From Streptomyces galbus (lineage in GTDB: Bacteria; Actinomycetota; Actinomycetes; Streptomycetales; Streptomycetaceae), in the NCBI RefSeq assembly GCF_005280195.1, contig NZ_SZPR01000004.1, positions 78,387-142,386 of the forward strand: a DNA stretch of 64,000 nucleotides, in the 5' to 3' direction. Each line of letters starts with the position of its first letter. Positions within the stretch are counted from its first letter, which is position 1. Below are positions 1 to 8,511 of the stretch, piece after piece. A program made the position numbers and the translations under genes. A model generated the notes under the pieces. That model saw only the letters and a program-made list of their open reading frames with translations, was not told the origin of the DNA and did not search any database.

Positions 1-2
1 CC

Positions 3-767
3 GGTACGCCCGGCATGCGCGAGATGATCGTGCTGTACCTGCTCGGGCACAGCGCGGCCACGCTCGTGATGAGCGTGATGTGCCGCCGCTGGGCCCGCGA
101 GGTCACCGGGCTGCTGCGCACCGGGCTGCGGCTCATCATGGCCGGGGTGCTGCTGGACGTGGTGGGCTTCCAGCTCACCAAGTACACGGCGGTGGCCGCC
201 CGCTGGACCGGCCACGACCTGGACGTGCTGTCCACCGTGGTCGCGCCGCCGCTGGCCTCGCTCGCCGCGCTGCTGTGCGCCGCCGGCTACGTCCTGCCCC
301 GGCTGGTGCCCCTGGTCGCCGCCCACTGGCACAGCATCGGCGACTACCGCGTGCTGGGCGTGCTGTGGGACGGCGTACGGTTCGCCTCGACCGCGCCCCG
401 GCAGCCGCGCACCTGGTGGCGGCCACCCCGGGCGCGGCTGCACTGGCGCGAGGTGTCCATCCACGACGCCCTGCTGGCGCTCGCGCCGTACTTCGACGAC
501 CGGGTGCGCGAACGCGCCCTGGCCGCCGCGCTGGAGGAGGGCCGGGACGCCCACGGGGCCCGGGTCGCCGCCGAGGCCGCGATGGTCGCCGACGCGGCGC
601 GGCGGGCCGCCGGCGGGGCCGCGCCCGCGGACCCGCCCAGCGGGTACCGGCTGCACGCCACCGAGGTGTCGGGCACCGGCGGACTCGTCCAACTGGCACG
701 GGAGTTCGCCCGATCGCCCCTTGTCACGGGCGCTTGTGAAGGTACGGTGAGGGCCACCCCCCGCTGA
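3..767 (+). CDS. MAB_1171c-like multi-pass membrane protein, C-terminal part (5' end outside window)
   Basis: The frame is open to the left edge, so the gene starts before the window; about 254 residues are visible. Three hydrophobic helices come first (around residues 8-27, 38-60 and 77-105 of the visible part). A soluble C-terminal region of about 130 residues follows, with many Arg and Ala and the motif WREVSIHDALLALAPYFDDR. This helices-then-soluble-tail plan resembles the actinobacterial MAB_1171c/DUF6545 family, often called putative transporters with no proven substrate. The FAD oxidoreductase gene starts 23 bases downstream on the same strand, so the two are probably co-transcribed. 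The family call is from pattern memory. That it is a membrane protein is clear; its function is not. Confidence 0.6.
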   Translation, partial: GTPGMREMIVLYLLGHSAATLVMSVMCRRWAREVTGLLRTGLRLIMAGVLLDVVGFQLTKYTAVAARWTGHDLDVLSTVVAPPLASLAALLCAAGYVLPRLVPLVAAHWHSIGDYRVLGVLWDGVRFASTAPRQPRTWWRPPRARLHWREVSIHDALLALAPYFDDRVRERALAAALEEGRDAHGARVAAEAAMVADAARRAAGGAAPADPPSGYRLHATEVSGTGGLVQLAREFARSPLVTGACEGTVRATPR

Positions 768-790
768 CACCGCCGACACCTAGGAGTCCC

Positions 791-2212
791 ATGCCCCGCA
801 GAGCTGTCGTCATCGGTGCCGGGCTGGCCGGCATGCTGGCCGCCGCCGCGCTGGCCGGTGCGGCGGACGAGGTGGTCGTGCTGGACGGCGACGCGCTGCC
901 CGACGGGCCGGACCACCGCAAGGGGCTCCCCCAGGGCCGGCACGCGCACATCCTCATGGCCGGGGGGCTCACCGCCATGGAGGAACTGGTGCCCGGGGCG
1001 GGCGTGCGCAAGCGGCTGCTGGCGGCCGGCGCCCATGAACTCTCCCTGGGCCGGGACATGGTGGCGCTCACGCCGGAGGGCTGGTTCCGCCGCTGGCGGC
1101 ACGAGGGGCCCGCCGTGCTCGCCTGCACCCGCGCGCTCCTCGACTGGACGGTGCGGGACGCCGTGGTGACGCAGGCGCCGGTCCGGGTGGACGTGCGGCC
1201 CGGCACCCGGGTGACGGGGCTGCTCGGCGGGGCGGGCCGGGTGACGGGGGTGCGCTTCCACGACGGCGGGGGCAGCGGGGACGGCGGCGACGGCGGCACC
1301 GACCGGGAGCTGAGCGCGGACTTCGTGGTCGACGCGAGCGGCCGGGGATCGCGGGTGACGCACTGGCTGGCCGCCCTCGGGGTGACCGGCGTGCGCGAAC
1401 GCACCGTGGACACCGGGCTGGTGAACGCCACGCGCCTGTACCGGGCGCCGGAGGGGGCCGGGCGGTTCCCGGTGACGATGGTGCAGGCGGACCCGTACGC
1501 CGGGCGGCCCGGGCGCAGCGGGATGATCCTGCCCGTCGAGGACGGGCGGTGGATGGTGAGCCTGGCCGGGACGCGCGGCGCGGAGCCGCCGGACGACGCG
1601 GACGGTTTCCTGCGCTACGCCATGGAGTTGGCCGACCCGCTCGTCGGGCGGTTCATCGCGCGGGCCGAGCCGCTGACGGACGTGCGGATCAGCCGCAGCA
1701 CCCACAACCACCGGCGGTACCTGGAGAAGGTGCGGGACTGGCCCGAGGGCCTGGTGGTGCTGGGCGACGCGCTGGCGACGTACAACCCGGCCTACGGACA
1801 GGGGATGTCGGTGGCGGCGCTCGGGGCGCGGCTGCTGGCGGAGGAGGTACGGCGGGCCGGCGGCGGGCTCGGTTCCGCCGGCCTGGCGGCGCGGGTGCAG
1901 CGGGGGGTCGTGCCGTGGGTGGACGCCGCGTGGCTGGCGGCGGTGGGCCAGGACGTGTGGTACCCGCAGACCCGCGGGGCGCGGCCGACGCCGGTCGACC
2001 GGCTGGTCACGGGGTACTCCCGGCGGCTGACGAAGGCGTCGACCGGGGCCTACGGGGCCGCGGCGGCGCTGTGGGAGGTGACCAGCCTGCTGGCCCCGCC
2101 GGCGCGGCTGTTCGCCCCGGGCACGCTGCTGTCGGTCGCCCTGGGACCCTTGCTGCCGCCGCTGGCCGGGGCCCCGCTGACGGCGGCCGAACGGTCGCTG
2201 CTGGCCCCCTGA
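791..2212 (+). CDS. FAD-dependent monooxygenase/oxidoreductase
   Basis: A 473-residue flavoprotein. An N-terminal Rossmann motif VIGAGLAGMLAAAAL (residues 7-21) is followed by an acidic strand end (VVLDGD). A DASGRGSR motif lies near residue 181. The second FAD-binding motif is LGDALATYNPAYGQGMSVAA near residue 323, typical of the PHBH/geranylgeranyl-reductase-like group. The C-terminal 130 residues are Ala/Leu/Pro-rich and may touch the membrane. The ATG follows TAGGAG (781-786). The gene lies 23 bases after the membrane-protein gene. The substrate cannot be read from sequence; relatives act on aromatic or isoprenoid compounds. Confidence 0.85.
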   Translation: MPRRAVVIGAGLAGMLAAAALAGAADEVVVLDGDALPDGPDHRKGLPQGRHAHILMAGGLTAMEELVPGAGVRKRLLAAGAHELSLGRDMVALTPEGWFRRWRHEGPAVLACTRALLDWTVRDAVVTQAPVRVDVRPGTRVTGLLGGAGRVTGVRFHDGGGSGDGGDGGTDRELSADFVVDASGRGSRVTHWLAALGVTGVRERTVDTGLVNATRLYRAPEGAGRFPVTMVQADPYAGRPGRSGMILPVEDGRWMVSLAGTRGAEPPDDADGFLRYAMELADPLVGRFIARAEPLTDVRISRSTHNHRRYLEKVRDWPEGLVVLGDALATYNPAYGQGMSVAALGARLLAEEVRRAGGGLGSAGLAARVQRGVVPWVDAAWLAAVGQDVWYPQTRGARPTPVDRLVTGYSRRLTKASTGAYGAAAALWEVTSLLAPPARLFAPGTLLSVALGPLLPPLAGAPLTAAERSLLAP

Positions 2213-2234
2213 GCCCAGGGGGCCGGCGGCTGCC

Positions 2235-3101
2235 TCACCCGGCGAACGGCGTCGGCACCTGCCCCTTGCCCGCCCCCGGCACCACCAGCAGCGAGCCCGC
2301 CAGGGGGTGGGGGGCGGTCAGGCCCACCCTGGCCGTCGTGAGGTAGAGGTCGGTCAGGTCCGGGCCGCCGAAGGCGCACGCCGTCACCCGCGGGGTGGGC
2401 AGCTCGATCACCTGGTCCAGCTCACCGGCCGGGGTGTAGCGCCGCACCGCGCCCCCGTCCCACAGGGCCACCCAGACGCAGCCCTCGGCGTCCACCGTGA
2501 GCCCGTCCGGGAAGCCCGCGCCCTCCTCGATCTCCACCAGGGGCCGCCGGTCACGCACCCGGCCGCCGCCGTCGGCGTCGGCGTCGTAGGTGAAGACGTC
2601 CACCCGGCGTGTGGGCGAGTCGATGTAGTACATGAGGCGCCCGTCCGGGCTCCACCCGGTGCCGTTGCTCACCGTCACGTCGTCGAGGACCGTCTCCACG
2701 GAGCCGTCCCCGGTGAACCGGGACAGCGAACCCCCGCCCGGCGCCTCGTCGTAGCGCATGGTGCCCGCCCACAGCGAGCCGTCGGGCGCGACCGCCGCGT
2801 CGTTCGCCCGGCGCCCCGGCACCGGCTCGTGGTGCAGCCAGCGGAACGTCCCGTCGGGGTCCAGCAGGCCCACGCCGTCCCGCAGGTTGAGCACCAGGCC
2901 CCCGCCCGCCCGCGGCTTGACCGCGCCCACGTGCTGGCCGGTGGCGCGCACGCCGCGCCGCCCCGTGGCGGGGTCGAAGGTGTGGACGCGCGAGCCGAGG
3001 ATGTCCAGCCACAGCAGCCGTCCCGCGGCCGGGTCCCAGGTGGGCCCCTCCCCGAGCGTCGCCGACGCCCGGACGGCGACCTCGAAGCGCGGCGGCGTCA
3101 T
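2235..3101 (-). CDS. SMP-30/gluconolactonase family protein
   Basis: A 288-residue six-bladed beta-propeller of the regucalcin/gluconolactonase family, which hydrolyses sugar lactones with a divalent metal. Expected metal ligands are present: Glu18 in LGEGPTWD, Asn near residue 100 in NDAAVAPDGSLWAG, and Asp near 197 in PDGLTVDAEGCVW. The chosen ATG (3099-3101) overlaps the stop of the upstream IclR gene by four bases (ATGA), so translation is coupled. A longer frame runs upstream inside the IclR gene but has no family sequence. The pairing with an IclR regulator suggests a sugar-acid or lactone catabolic step; the inducer is unknown. Confidence 0.88.
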   Translation of the reverse strand: MTPPRFEVAVRASATLGEGPTWDPAAGRLLWLDILGSRVHTFDPATGRRGVRATGQHVGAVKPRAGGGLVLNLRDGVGLLDPDGTFRWLHHEPVPGRRANDAAVAPDGSLWAGTMRYDEAPGGGSLSRFTGDGSVETVLDDVTVSNGTGWSPDGRLMYYIDSPTRRVDVFTYDADADGGGRVRDRRPLVEIEEGAGFPDGLTVDAEGCVWVALWDGGAVRRYTPAGELDQVIELPTPRVTACAFGGPDLTDLYLTTARVGLTAPHPLAGSLLVVPGAGKGQVPTPFAG

Positions 3102-3871
3102 GCCACGCTCCGGTGGCCGAGCCGCTCGGACAGCTCGGCGGCGCCCTTGGCCGCGAGCTGCTCCAGCTCGTCGAGGCGGTCGTCGCTCCACCGGATCATC
3201 GGCACGGAGATCGACAGCGCGGCGACGACCTGCCCGGTGCGGTCCCGCACCGGCGCGGCGACACAACTCACGTCCGGGTTGGATTCACGGCTCTCCACGG
3301 CGATCCCGCGCTGCCGGATCCCCGCCAGGGTCTCCCGCAGCGCGCCCGGGTCGGTGATGCTGTTGGGGGTCATGGCGACGAGTTCGGCGTCGTCGGGGAT
3401 GCGCGCGGCGAGCTCCGGCTCGGGGAGGGAGGCCAGGAGCATCTTGCCGACGGACGTGCAGTGCGCGGGGAGCCGGCGGCCGGCCGCCGACACCATCCGC
3501 ACGGCGTGCGTGGAGTCGACCTTGGCGATGTAGATGACGTCGGTGCCCTCCAGGATCGCCACGTGGACCGTCTCGTCGCAGGTCTCGGCGACCGAGCGGG
3601 CCACCTGCTGGCCCTCGGCGGCGAGGTCGAGCTGCTCGGCGTAGCGGCTGCCGAGCTGGTACGGGCGGACCCCGAGCCGGTAGCGTCCCGGCTGGCCGGG
3701 CACCTGGACGATGTAGGACCGGGCGGCGAGCGTGGTGACCAGCTCGTGCACGGTGGTGCGCGGCAACTGGAGCCTGCGCACGATGTCGGGGGCGGAGAGC
3801 GTCCCGTCCCCGTCGAGGAACAGCTCCAGGATGTCCAGAGCCCGGGTCACGGCAGGTACGAGGCGTCCCAC
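3098..3871 (-). CDS. IclR-family transcriptional regulator
   Basis: 257 residues with the standard IclR plan. An N-terminal winged helix (about residues 8-68, with ALDILELFLDGDGTLSAPDI and the recognition region LPRTTVHELVTTL) is followed by a GAF-like effector-binding domain (about 80-250). Conserved segments include VHVAILEGTDVIYIAKVDS, LPAHCTSVGKMLLA and the C-terminal VAAPVRDRTGQVVAALSIS. It overlaps the SMP-30 lactonase start by four bases, so it probably controls that gene and itself. A 124-base region separates it from the divergent gene at 3996. Confidence 0.92.
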   Translation of the reverse strand: MGRLVPAVTRALDILELFLDGDGTLSAPDIVRRLQLPRTTVHELVTTLAARSYIVQVPGQPGRYRLGVRPYQLGSRYAEQLDLAAEGQQVARSVAETCDETVHVAILEGTDVIYIAKVDSTHAVRMVSAAGRRLPAHCTSVGKMLLASLPEPELAARIPDDAELVAMTPNSITDPGALRETLAGIRQRGIAVESRESNPDVSCVAAPVRDRTGQVVAALSISVPMIRWSDDRLDELEQLAAKGAAELSERLGHRSVA

Positions 3872-3907
3872 GGCCGGCCCCCTCCCTTGTGGTCGACGAC
3901 GACTGCG

Positions 3908-3920
3908 TTCGAGATTTCAA
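3908..3920. promoter_or_regulatory. Candidate IclR operator, imperfect dyad
   Basis: The 13-base sequence TTCGAGATTTCAA is an imperfect inverted repeat (TTCGA / TTCAA around GAT) in the AT-richest part of the gap between the divergent IclR and hypothetical genes, 37 bases upstream of the IclR ATG. IclR proteins usually bind short dyads near their own start. This is a position-plus-symmetry inference only. Confidence 0.3.
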
Positions 3921-3995
3921 CTGGCGATCGGGATGACGAACACAGGCTAGTCACAAGGGGTCGGAGCGGGCAATGGGCGCGGACGGTGGGCCACG

Positions 3996-4619
3996 ATGGG
4001 GGACATGCCGTCCGAGAAGCGCCCCGCCGGCCCGTTCACGCCCCTGCACTTCCAGCTCGTGCTGCTGCGCCGCATGGCCGACCACAACCCGGACCTGGTC
4101 GAGGACGCCCGCCGTGAACTGGGCGTGACGCTCCTCGAGATGCGCGAGGCCAACAAGCGGTGGCAGGCGATGCTCCGCTCCCCCCGCCCCCGCCCCGCCG
4201 CCTCCCGGTACCGCTCGGTCCTCGGGACCCCCGAGTCGACGCGGGCCCGCCGCATCGGTGACCTCGACTGCGAGGCGTGGCAGTGGCCCCTCCCCCTCTG
4301 GCCCGACCTGCGCTTCGAGGTGCTGGTGGGCGAGCGGGGCGCGGTCTGGACCGAGTGGCTGGTCCGCGCGCCCGGCGCGCCGTCGCCCGCCCTGCGCACC
4401 CTGGACGACCTCACGCCCTGGTCCTGCACGATCGACGAGGCCGCCCGCGCCTTCGCCCCGGCCCGCCCCCTGCAGGGCACCGCCCCCACCCGCTGGGGCC
4501 TCGCCTTCACCGCGCCGGACGGCGGGGGCGTCCCCCGGGCGGTGACCGCGGAGTTCACCTGGGGCCTGCTCCAGCGCACGGCGACGACCGGCACACCGGG
4601 GCAGACGCCCTCCGTCTGA
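3996..4619 (+). CDS. Hypothetical protein, Streptomyces-type
   Basis: 207 residues, no family recognised. The N-terminal 55 residues are charged and look helical (FQLVLLRRMADHNPDLVED, then LGVTLLEMREANKRWQAML). The middle has a compact Trp/Pro-rich stretch (DCEAWQWPLPLWPDLRFEV near residue 90), suggesting an alpha/beta domain. There is no signal peptide or membrane helix. A second ATG at 4005 is possible; the first has a GGTGG at better spacing. The gene end lies in a 66-base imperfect tandem duplication (4585-4713) shared with the end of the convergent ATP-grasp gene. Coding character is good. Confidence 0.65.
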   Translation: MGDMPSEKRPAGPFTPLHFQLVLLRRMADHNPDLVEDARRELGVTLLEMREANKRWQAMLRSPRPRPAASRYRSVLGTPESTRARRIGDLDCEAWQWPLPLWPDLRFEVLVGERGAVWTEWLVRAPGAPSPALRTLDDLTPWSCTIDEAARAFAPARPLQGTAPTRWGLAFTAPDGGGVPRAVTAEFTWGLLQRTATTGTPGQTPSV

Positions 4620-4713
4620 TCTCTCCCCTCGCGTCCGCCGCGGGCGCCGTCGACCGGCACACCGGCGCCGGCGCCCTTCGCCTGACGTCTCCCCGCGTCC
4701 GCCTCAGGCGCTG
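4585..4713. repeat. Imperfect 66-base tandem duplication across two convergent gene ends
   Basis: Both copies begin with CGACCGGCACACCGG (4585-4599 and 4651-4665, period 66). They continue in parallel through CCCTCCGTCTGA / CCCTTCGCCTGA and CTCGCGTCCGCCG / CCCGCGTCCGCCT. Copy 1 includes the last codons and stop of the hypothetical gene. Copy 2 fills the intergenic gap and enters the end of the ATP-grasp gene (stop at 4704). The copies differ at several positions and by a small length change, so the duplication is not recent. Confidence 0.6.
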
Positions 4714-5579
4714 CCCGCGGCCGCGAGGACCGCCTCCACCACCCGCGGCACCGAGCCCGGGTGCAGCCCCAGGAACAGATTGGGCTCGACCAGCTCCAGC
4801 TCCATCAGGCGGGGCGTGCCGTCCTCGCCGTCGACCAGGTCGACCCGGGCGTACAGCAGGCCGGAGGGGTCGGGGACGGCGGCCAGGGCCCGTTCCGCCA
4901 CGGCGAGTTCGGCGGGCGTCGGCTCCCACGGCTGCAGGTCGGGGTGGGGCACCTTGTCGGCGTCGTAGGGGGCGCCGGGGGCCAGGACGGCGCCCTTGCG
5001 GCTGGCGTGCAGCAGACGGCCGCCGAAGAACTGCAGGGCCCGCTCGCCGCCGGTCTCGATGCCGCGGACGTACGGCTGGAGCATCGCCGTGAAGCCCTCG
5101 GCGTGCAGGTGCTGCAGGTGGCGTACGGCCCTGGCGTGGTCGTCGGGCGTGTAGCGCGCGGCGAAGCGGGCGCCGGCGCCGGAGGTCGGTTTGATCACGT
5201 AGTCGTGGCCGTCGGGCAGGTCGGCCGGGTCGCCGGGGGCCAGGTAGCGGGTGGGGACCGTGGGGACTCCGGCCGCGGCCAGCTCGCCGAGGTAGCGCTT
5301 GTCGGTGTTCCAGCGCACGACGCCCAGCGGGTTGAGCAGCCTGGTGAGCCCGGCGCAGCGCTCCAGCCAGGCCGAGAACTCCGCCGCCCGCCAGCTGTAG
5401 TCCCAGGTGGAGCGCAGGACGGCGAGGTCGAGACCGGCCCAGTCGGCGTCCGGGTCGTCCCAGGCGACGGCCCGGGTGTCGGCACCGGCCGCGGTCAGCG
5501 CGTCGACCAGGACGGGCAGGTCGGTGTCCCGGCTGGGCCGCGGCCCGGGGTCGTAGGTGACGAGCGCGATACGGGGCAC
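4704..5579 (-). CDS. ATP-grasp domain protein
   Basis: 291 residues. Recognisable ATP-grasp features are the NTDKRYLGELAAAGVPTVPT linker (about residue 92), the ATP-binding strand DYVIKPTSGAGARFA (about 127-141), and the Mg/ATP site Glu/Asn segment LMELELVEPNLFLGL near residue 265. The N-terminal 80 residues form the pre-ATP-grasp domain (IALVTYDPGP, LAVLRSTWDYSWR). Relatives join a carboxylate to an amine or thiol (RimK or glutathione-synthetase type), but the true substrates of this Streptomyces subfamily are not known. It is a single gene, convergent with 3996-4619 and divergent from the MerR-PP2C gene. Confidence 0.85.
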   Translation of the reverse strand: MPRIALVTYDPGPRPSRDTDLPVLVDALTAAGADTRAVAWDDPDADWAGLDLAVLRSTWDYSWRAAEFSAWLERCAGLTRLLNPLGVVRWNTDKRYLGELAAAGVPTVPTRYLAPGDPADLPDGHDYVIKPTSGAGARFAARYTPDDHARAVRHLQHLHAEGFTAMLQPYVRGIETGGERALQFFGGRLLHASRKGAVLAPGAPYDADKVPHPDLQPWEPTPAELAVAERALAAVPDPSGLLYARVDLVDGEDGTPRLMELELVEPNLFLGLHPGSVPRVVEAVLAAAGSA

Positions 5580-5766
5580 GGCGGGGACCTCCTCGGACGG
5601 CTGTGCGACAGCCGCAGGCTAACCGGCGCCCCGGGAACCGGGACGACCGCCTTGACCTTCCCCTTCGGTGAAGCCCCAGCATCGACGCCAGGCCGACGAC
5701 GAGGACGCACCGGACGGTCGGCGCGACGACCACGCACACGCACACACGAACGGGGGTGGGCCGGGC

Positions 5767-6837
5767 ATGACGACCCTGCTCACGATCGGGGCCTTCGCGA
5801 AGGCGACCCGGCTCTCGCCGAAGGCCCTGCGCCTGTACGACGAGCTGGACCTGCTGCCGCCCGCCCGGGTCGACCCGGACACCGGCTACCGCTACTACGC
5901 GGCCGAGCAGCTCGACCGCGCCCGGCTGGTGGCGTGGCTGCGCCGGCTCGGCATGCCGCTGGCCCGGATCCGCGAGGTGTGCGCGCTCGACGCGGCGTCC
6001 GCCGCCCGGGAGGTACGCGCGTACTGGGCCCGGGTCGAGGCCGAGACGGCCGTACGCCGGGACCTGGCCGCCTTCCTCGTCGACCACCTGTCGGCCCCGC
6101 CGTCCACCGAGGAGGACACCGTCATGCTGCACCTGCGCTACGCCGCCCACTCCGACCGGGGCCTGGTACGGCCCGCCAACCAGGACGCCGCCTACGCCGG
6201 TGCCCGGCTGCTGGCCGTCGCCGACGGCTTCGGACCGCGGGGCGGCCCCGCGAGCAGCGCCGCCGTGCAGGCGCTGCGGGTCCTCGACTCCGAGGAGGTG
6301 GCCGCGGGGAACGTGCTGGGCCTGCTGGAGGACGCGGTGCGCGGCGCGGGCGAGGCCGTGCGCGGTGTGGCCGGGGACACGGACGAGACCGGCACCACGC
6401 TGACCGCGCTGCTGTGGACGGGCTCCCGGCTGGCCCTGGCGCACATCGGGGACACGCGCGCGTACGTGCGGCGCGCGGGCAGCCTGTTCCGCATCACCCA
6501 CGACCACACGGTGGTCCAGTCGCTGCTGGACGAGGGGCGCCTGACCCCGGAGGAGGCCGGCGTCCACCCGCAGCGCTCCCTGCTGCTCAAGGCCCTCTCC
6601 GGCGCCGGCGCGCCCGCCCCCGACGTCCGGCTGCACGACGCGGTCGCCGGTGACCGCTTCCTGCTCTGCTCGGACGGGCTGTCGGGCGTGGTCCCGGACG
6701 CGGTGGTGGACCGGCTGCTGGTCGCGGCCGACGACCCGGCGCAGGCCGTACGGTCGCTGGTCGGGGCGGCCCGGGACGCCGGCGCGCCGGACAACGTCAC
6801 GTGCGTGGTGGCGGACGTGGTGGACCCGGGGGCGTGA
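5767..6837 (+). CDS. MerR-type DNA-binding domain fused to PP2C phosphatase
   Basis: 356 residues with two clear parts. Residues 1-110 are a MerR winged helix (IGAFAKATRLSPKALRLYDE, then VDPDTGYRYY). Residues 120-352 are a PP2C Ser/Thr phosphatase: SDRGLVRPANQDAAY, LAVADGFGPRGG, TGTTLTALL, LALAHIGDTRAYVRR, FLLCSDGLSG and GAPDNVTCVV. The metal-binding aspartates are present; the usual DGMGG is DGFGP. The ATG at 5767 follows a GGGGGTGGG tract; the longer frame upstream lacks domain sequence. MerR sensors normally carry a small effector domain in this place, so DNA binding here may be tied to dephosphorylation. Divergent from the ATP-grasp gene. Confidence 0.85.
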   Translation: MTTLLTIGAFAKATRLSPKALRLYDELDLLPPARVDPDTGYRYYAAEQLDRARLVAWLRRLGMPLARIREVCALDAASAAREVRAYWARVEAETAVRRDLAAFLVDHLSAPPSTEEDTVMLHLRYAAHSDRGLVRPANQDAAYAGARLLAVADGFGPRGGPASSAAVQALRVLDSEEVAAGNVLGLLEDAVRGAGEAVRGVAGDTDETGTTLTALLWTGSRLALAHIGDTRAYVRRAGSLFRITHDHTVVQSLLDEGRLTPEEAGVHPQRSLLLKALSGAGAPAPDVRLHDAVAGDRFLLCSDGLSGVVPDAVVDRLLVAADDPAQAVRSLVGAARDAGAPDNVTCVVADVVDPGA

Positions 6838-6990
6838 GCCGCGCCGGAGGCGAGGGCCGGGCCGGACGCGGGCGGCCGCGCGCCGGCGGGGCGTCGACGT
6901 GACGGGTGTCAAACGGCCCGGCGGTCCGACGGGCCCCGCGGTGGGGTAGGAACGGGATGTCGTTGGCGTCCGGCGCTAGGAGTGTCCCGC

Positions 6991-8511
6991 GTGTCCTCTC
7001 TCTTCCCCGCCCTGACCGGCGCACCGGGTGACCGGGTCGCCCTTCGCTTCGGTGAGCGGTCTCTGACGTATGCCGAACTCGCGGCGGCGGCCGGCGCCGT
7101 GGGCGGACGGATCGGCGGGGCCCGGCGGGTCGCCGTGTGGGCGACGCCGTCGGTGGAGACCGCCGTCGCCGTGGTCGGGGTGCTGCTCGCCGGGGCGGCC
7201 GCCGTGCCGCTCAACCCGAAGTCCGGTGAGAAGGAGCTGGGGCACATCGTGTCCGACAGCGCGCCGGGCCTGGTGCTGGCGGCCGCCGGGGACCGGTTGC
7301 CGGGCGCGCTGGCCGGGCTCGAACGGGTCGACGTCGACCCGGCGGCCCGGGGGCCGCTGCCGGGGACCCCGGACGGCTCCGGGGCGGGCGACGGGGACCC
7401 GGTGCGGGCCGCCGGGGCGGGCGGCGGGCGCTCCGCGCCGGTCGCGGAGGCGGGCGACGAGGATCCCGCGCTGGTCGTCTACACCTCCGGGACCACCGGG
7501 CCGCCCAAGGGGGCCGTGCTGCCGCGCCGGGCCCTCGCCCACACCCTGGACGCCCTCGCCGACGCCTGGCAGTGGACGGGGTCGGACGTGCTGGTGCACG
7601 GGCTGCCGCTGTTCCACGTGCACGGCCTGGTCCTCGGCGTGCTGGGCCCGCTGCGGCGCGGCGGCGGTGTGCGGCACCTCGGCCGGTTCTCCCCCGAGGG
7701 CGTGGCCCGGGAGCTGGAGGACGGCGCCACCATGCTCTTCGGCGTGCCGACGATGTACCACCGCCTCGCCGAGGCGCTGCCCGGCGACCCGGCCCTGGCC
7801 GCCGCGCTGGGCCGGGCGCGGCTGCTGGTGTCGGGGTCGGCGGCGCTGCCCGTGCACGACCACGAGCGGATCGCGGCCGCCACCGGACGGCGCGTCATCG
7901 AGCGGTACGGCATGACCGAGACGCTGATGAACACGGCCGTGCGGGCGGACGGCGAGGCGCGTCCGGGCACCGTCGGGCTGCCGCTGCCGGGCGTGGAGCT
8001 GCGGCTCGTGGAGGAGGACGGCTCGCCGGTCGCCGCGTACGACGGGGAGAGCGTCGGGGAGATCCAGGTGCGCGGGCCGAACCTGTTCACCGAGTACCTC
8101 AACCGGCCCGAGGCGACCGCGGCCGCGTTCACCGCCGACGGCTGGTTCCGCACCGGGGACATGGCGGTGCGCGACCCGGACGGCTCCGTGCGGATCGTCG
8201 GCCGCAAGGCCACCGACCTGATCAAGAGCGGCGGGTACAAGATCGGCGCCGGAGAGATCGAGAACGCGCTGCTGGAGCACCCCGGGGTCAGGGAGGCCGC
8301 CGTCACCGGGGAACCGGACGCCGACCTGGGCGAGCGGATCGTCGCCTGGATCGTCCCGGCCGACCCCGCCGACCCGCCCGGCGCCGACGCGCTGGCCGAC
8401 CACGTGGCCGCCCGCCTCGCCCCGCACAAGCGTCCCCGCACCGTCCGCTATCTCGACGCCCTGCCCCGCAACGACATGGGCAAGATCATGAAGCGGGCCC
8501 TGACCGCGTGA
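6991..8511 (+). CDS. matB: Malonyl-CoA synthetase MatB
   Basis: 506-residue acyl-CoA synthetase that activates malonate (or methylmalonate) with ATP and CoA. AMP-binding motif YTSGTTGPPKG near residue 165, A5 motif YGMTETLMNT near 307, the FRTGDMAVRD hinge near 386, and the catalytic-lysine tail NDMGKIMKR near 496. The sequence closely resembles S. coelicolor MatB from memory, including GLPLFHVHGLVLG. The GTG at 6991 is preferred because AGGAG (6978-6982) lies eight bases upstream; an in-frame GTG at 6982 overlaps that site. The stop overlaps the carboxyltransferase start by four bases. Confidence 0.93.
   Translation: MSSLFPALTGAPGDRVALRFGERSLTYAELAAAAGAVGGRIGGARRVAVWATPSVETAVAVVGVLLAGAAAVPLNPKSGEKELGHIVSDSAPGLVLAAAGDRLPGALAGLERVDVDPAARGPLPGTPDGSGAGDGDPVRAAGAGGGRSAPVAEAGDEDPALVVYTSGTTGPPKGAVLPRRALAHTLDALADAWQWTGSDVLVHGLPLFHVHGLVLGVLGPLRRGGGVRHLGRFSPEGVARELEDGATMLFGVPTMYHRLAEALPGDPALAAALGRARLLVSGSAALPVHDHERIAAATGRRVIERYGMTETLMNTAVRADGEARPGTVGLPLPGVELRLVEEDGSPVAAYDGESVGEIQVRGPNLFTEYLNRPEATAAAFTADGWFRTGDMAVRDPDGSVRIVGRKATDLIKSGGYKIGAGEIENALLEHPGVREAAVTGEPDADLGERIVAWIVPADPADPPGADALADHVAARLAPHKRPRTVRYLDALPRNDMGKIMKRALTA

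Noticed and set aside
4555..6912. A 785-codon minus-strand frame over the ATP-grasp and MerR-PP2C genes
   Set aside because: Low-complexity shadow reading; the repeated 'APVCRS' in it only reflects the 66-base tandem duplication.
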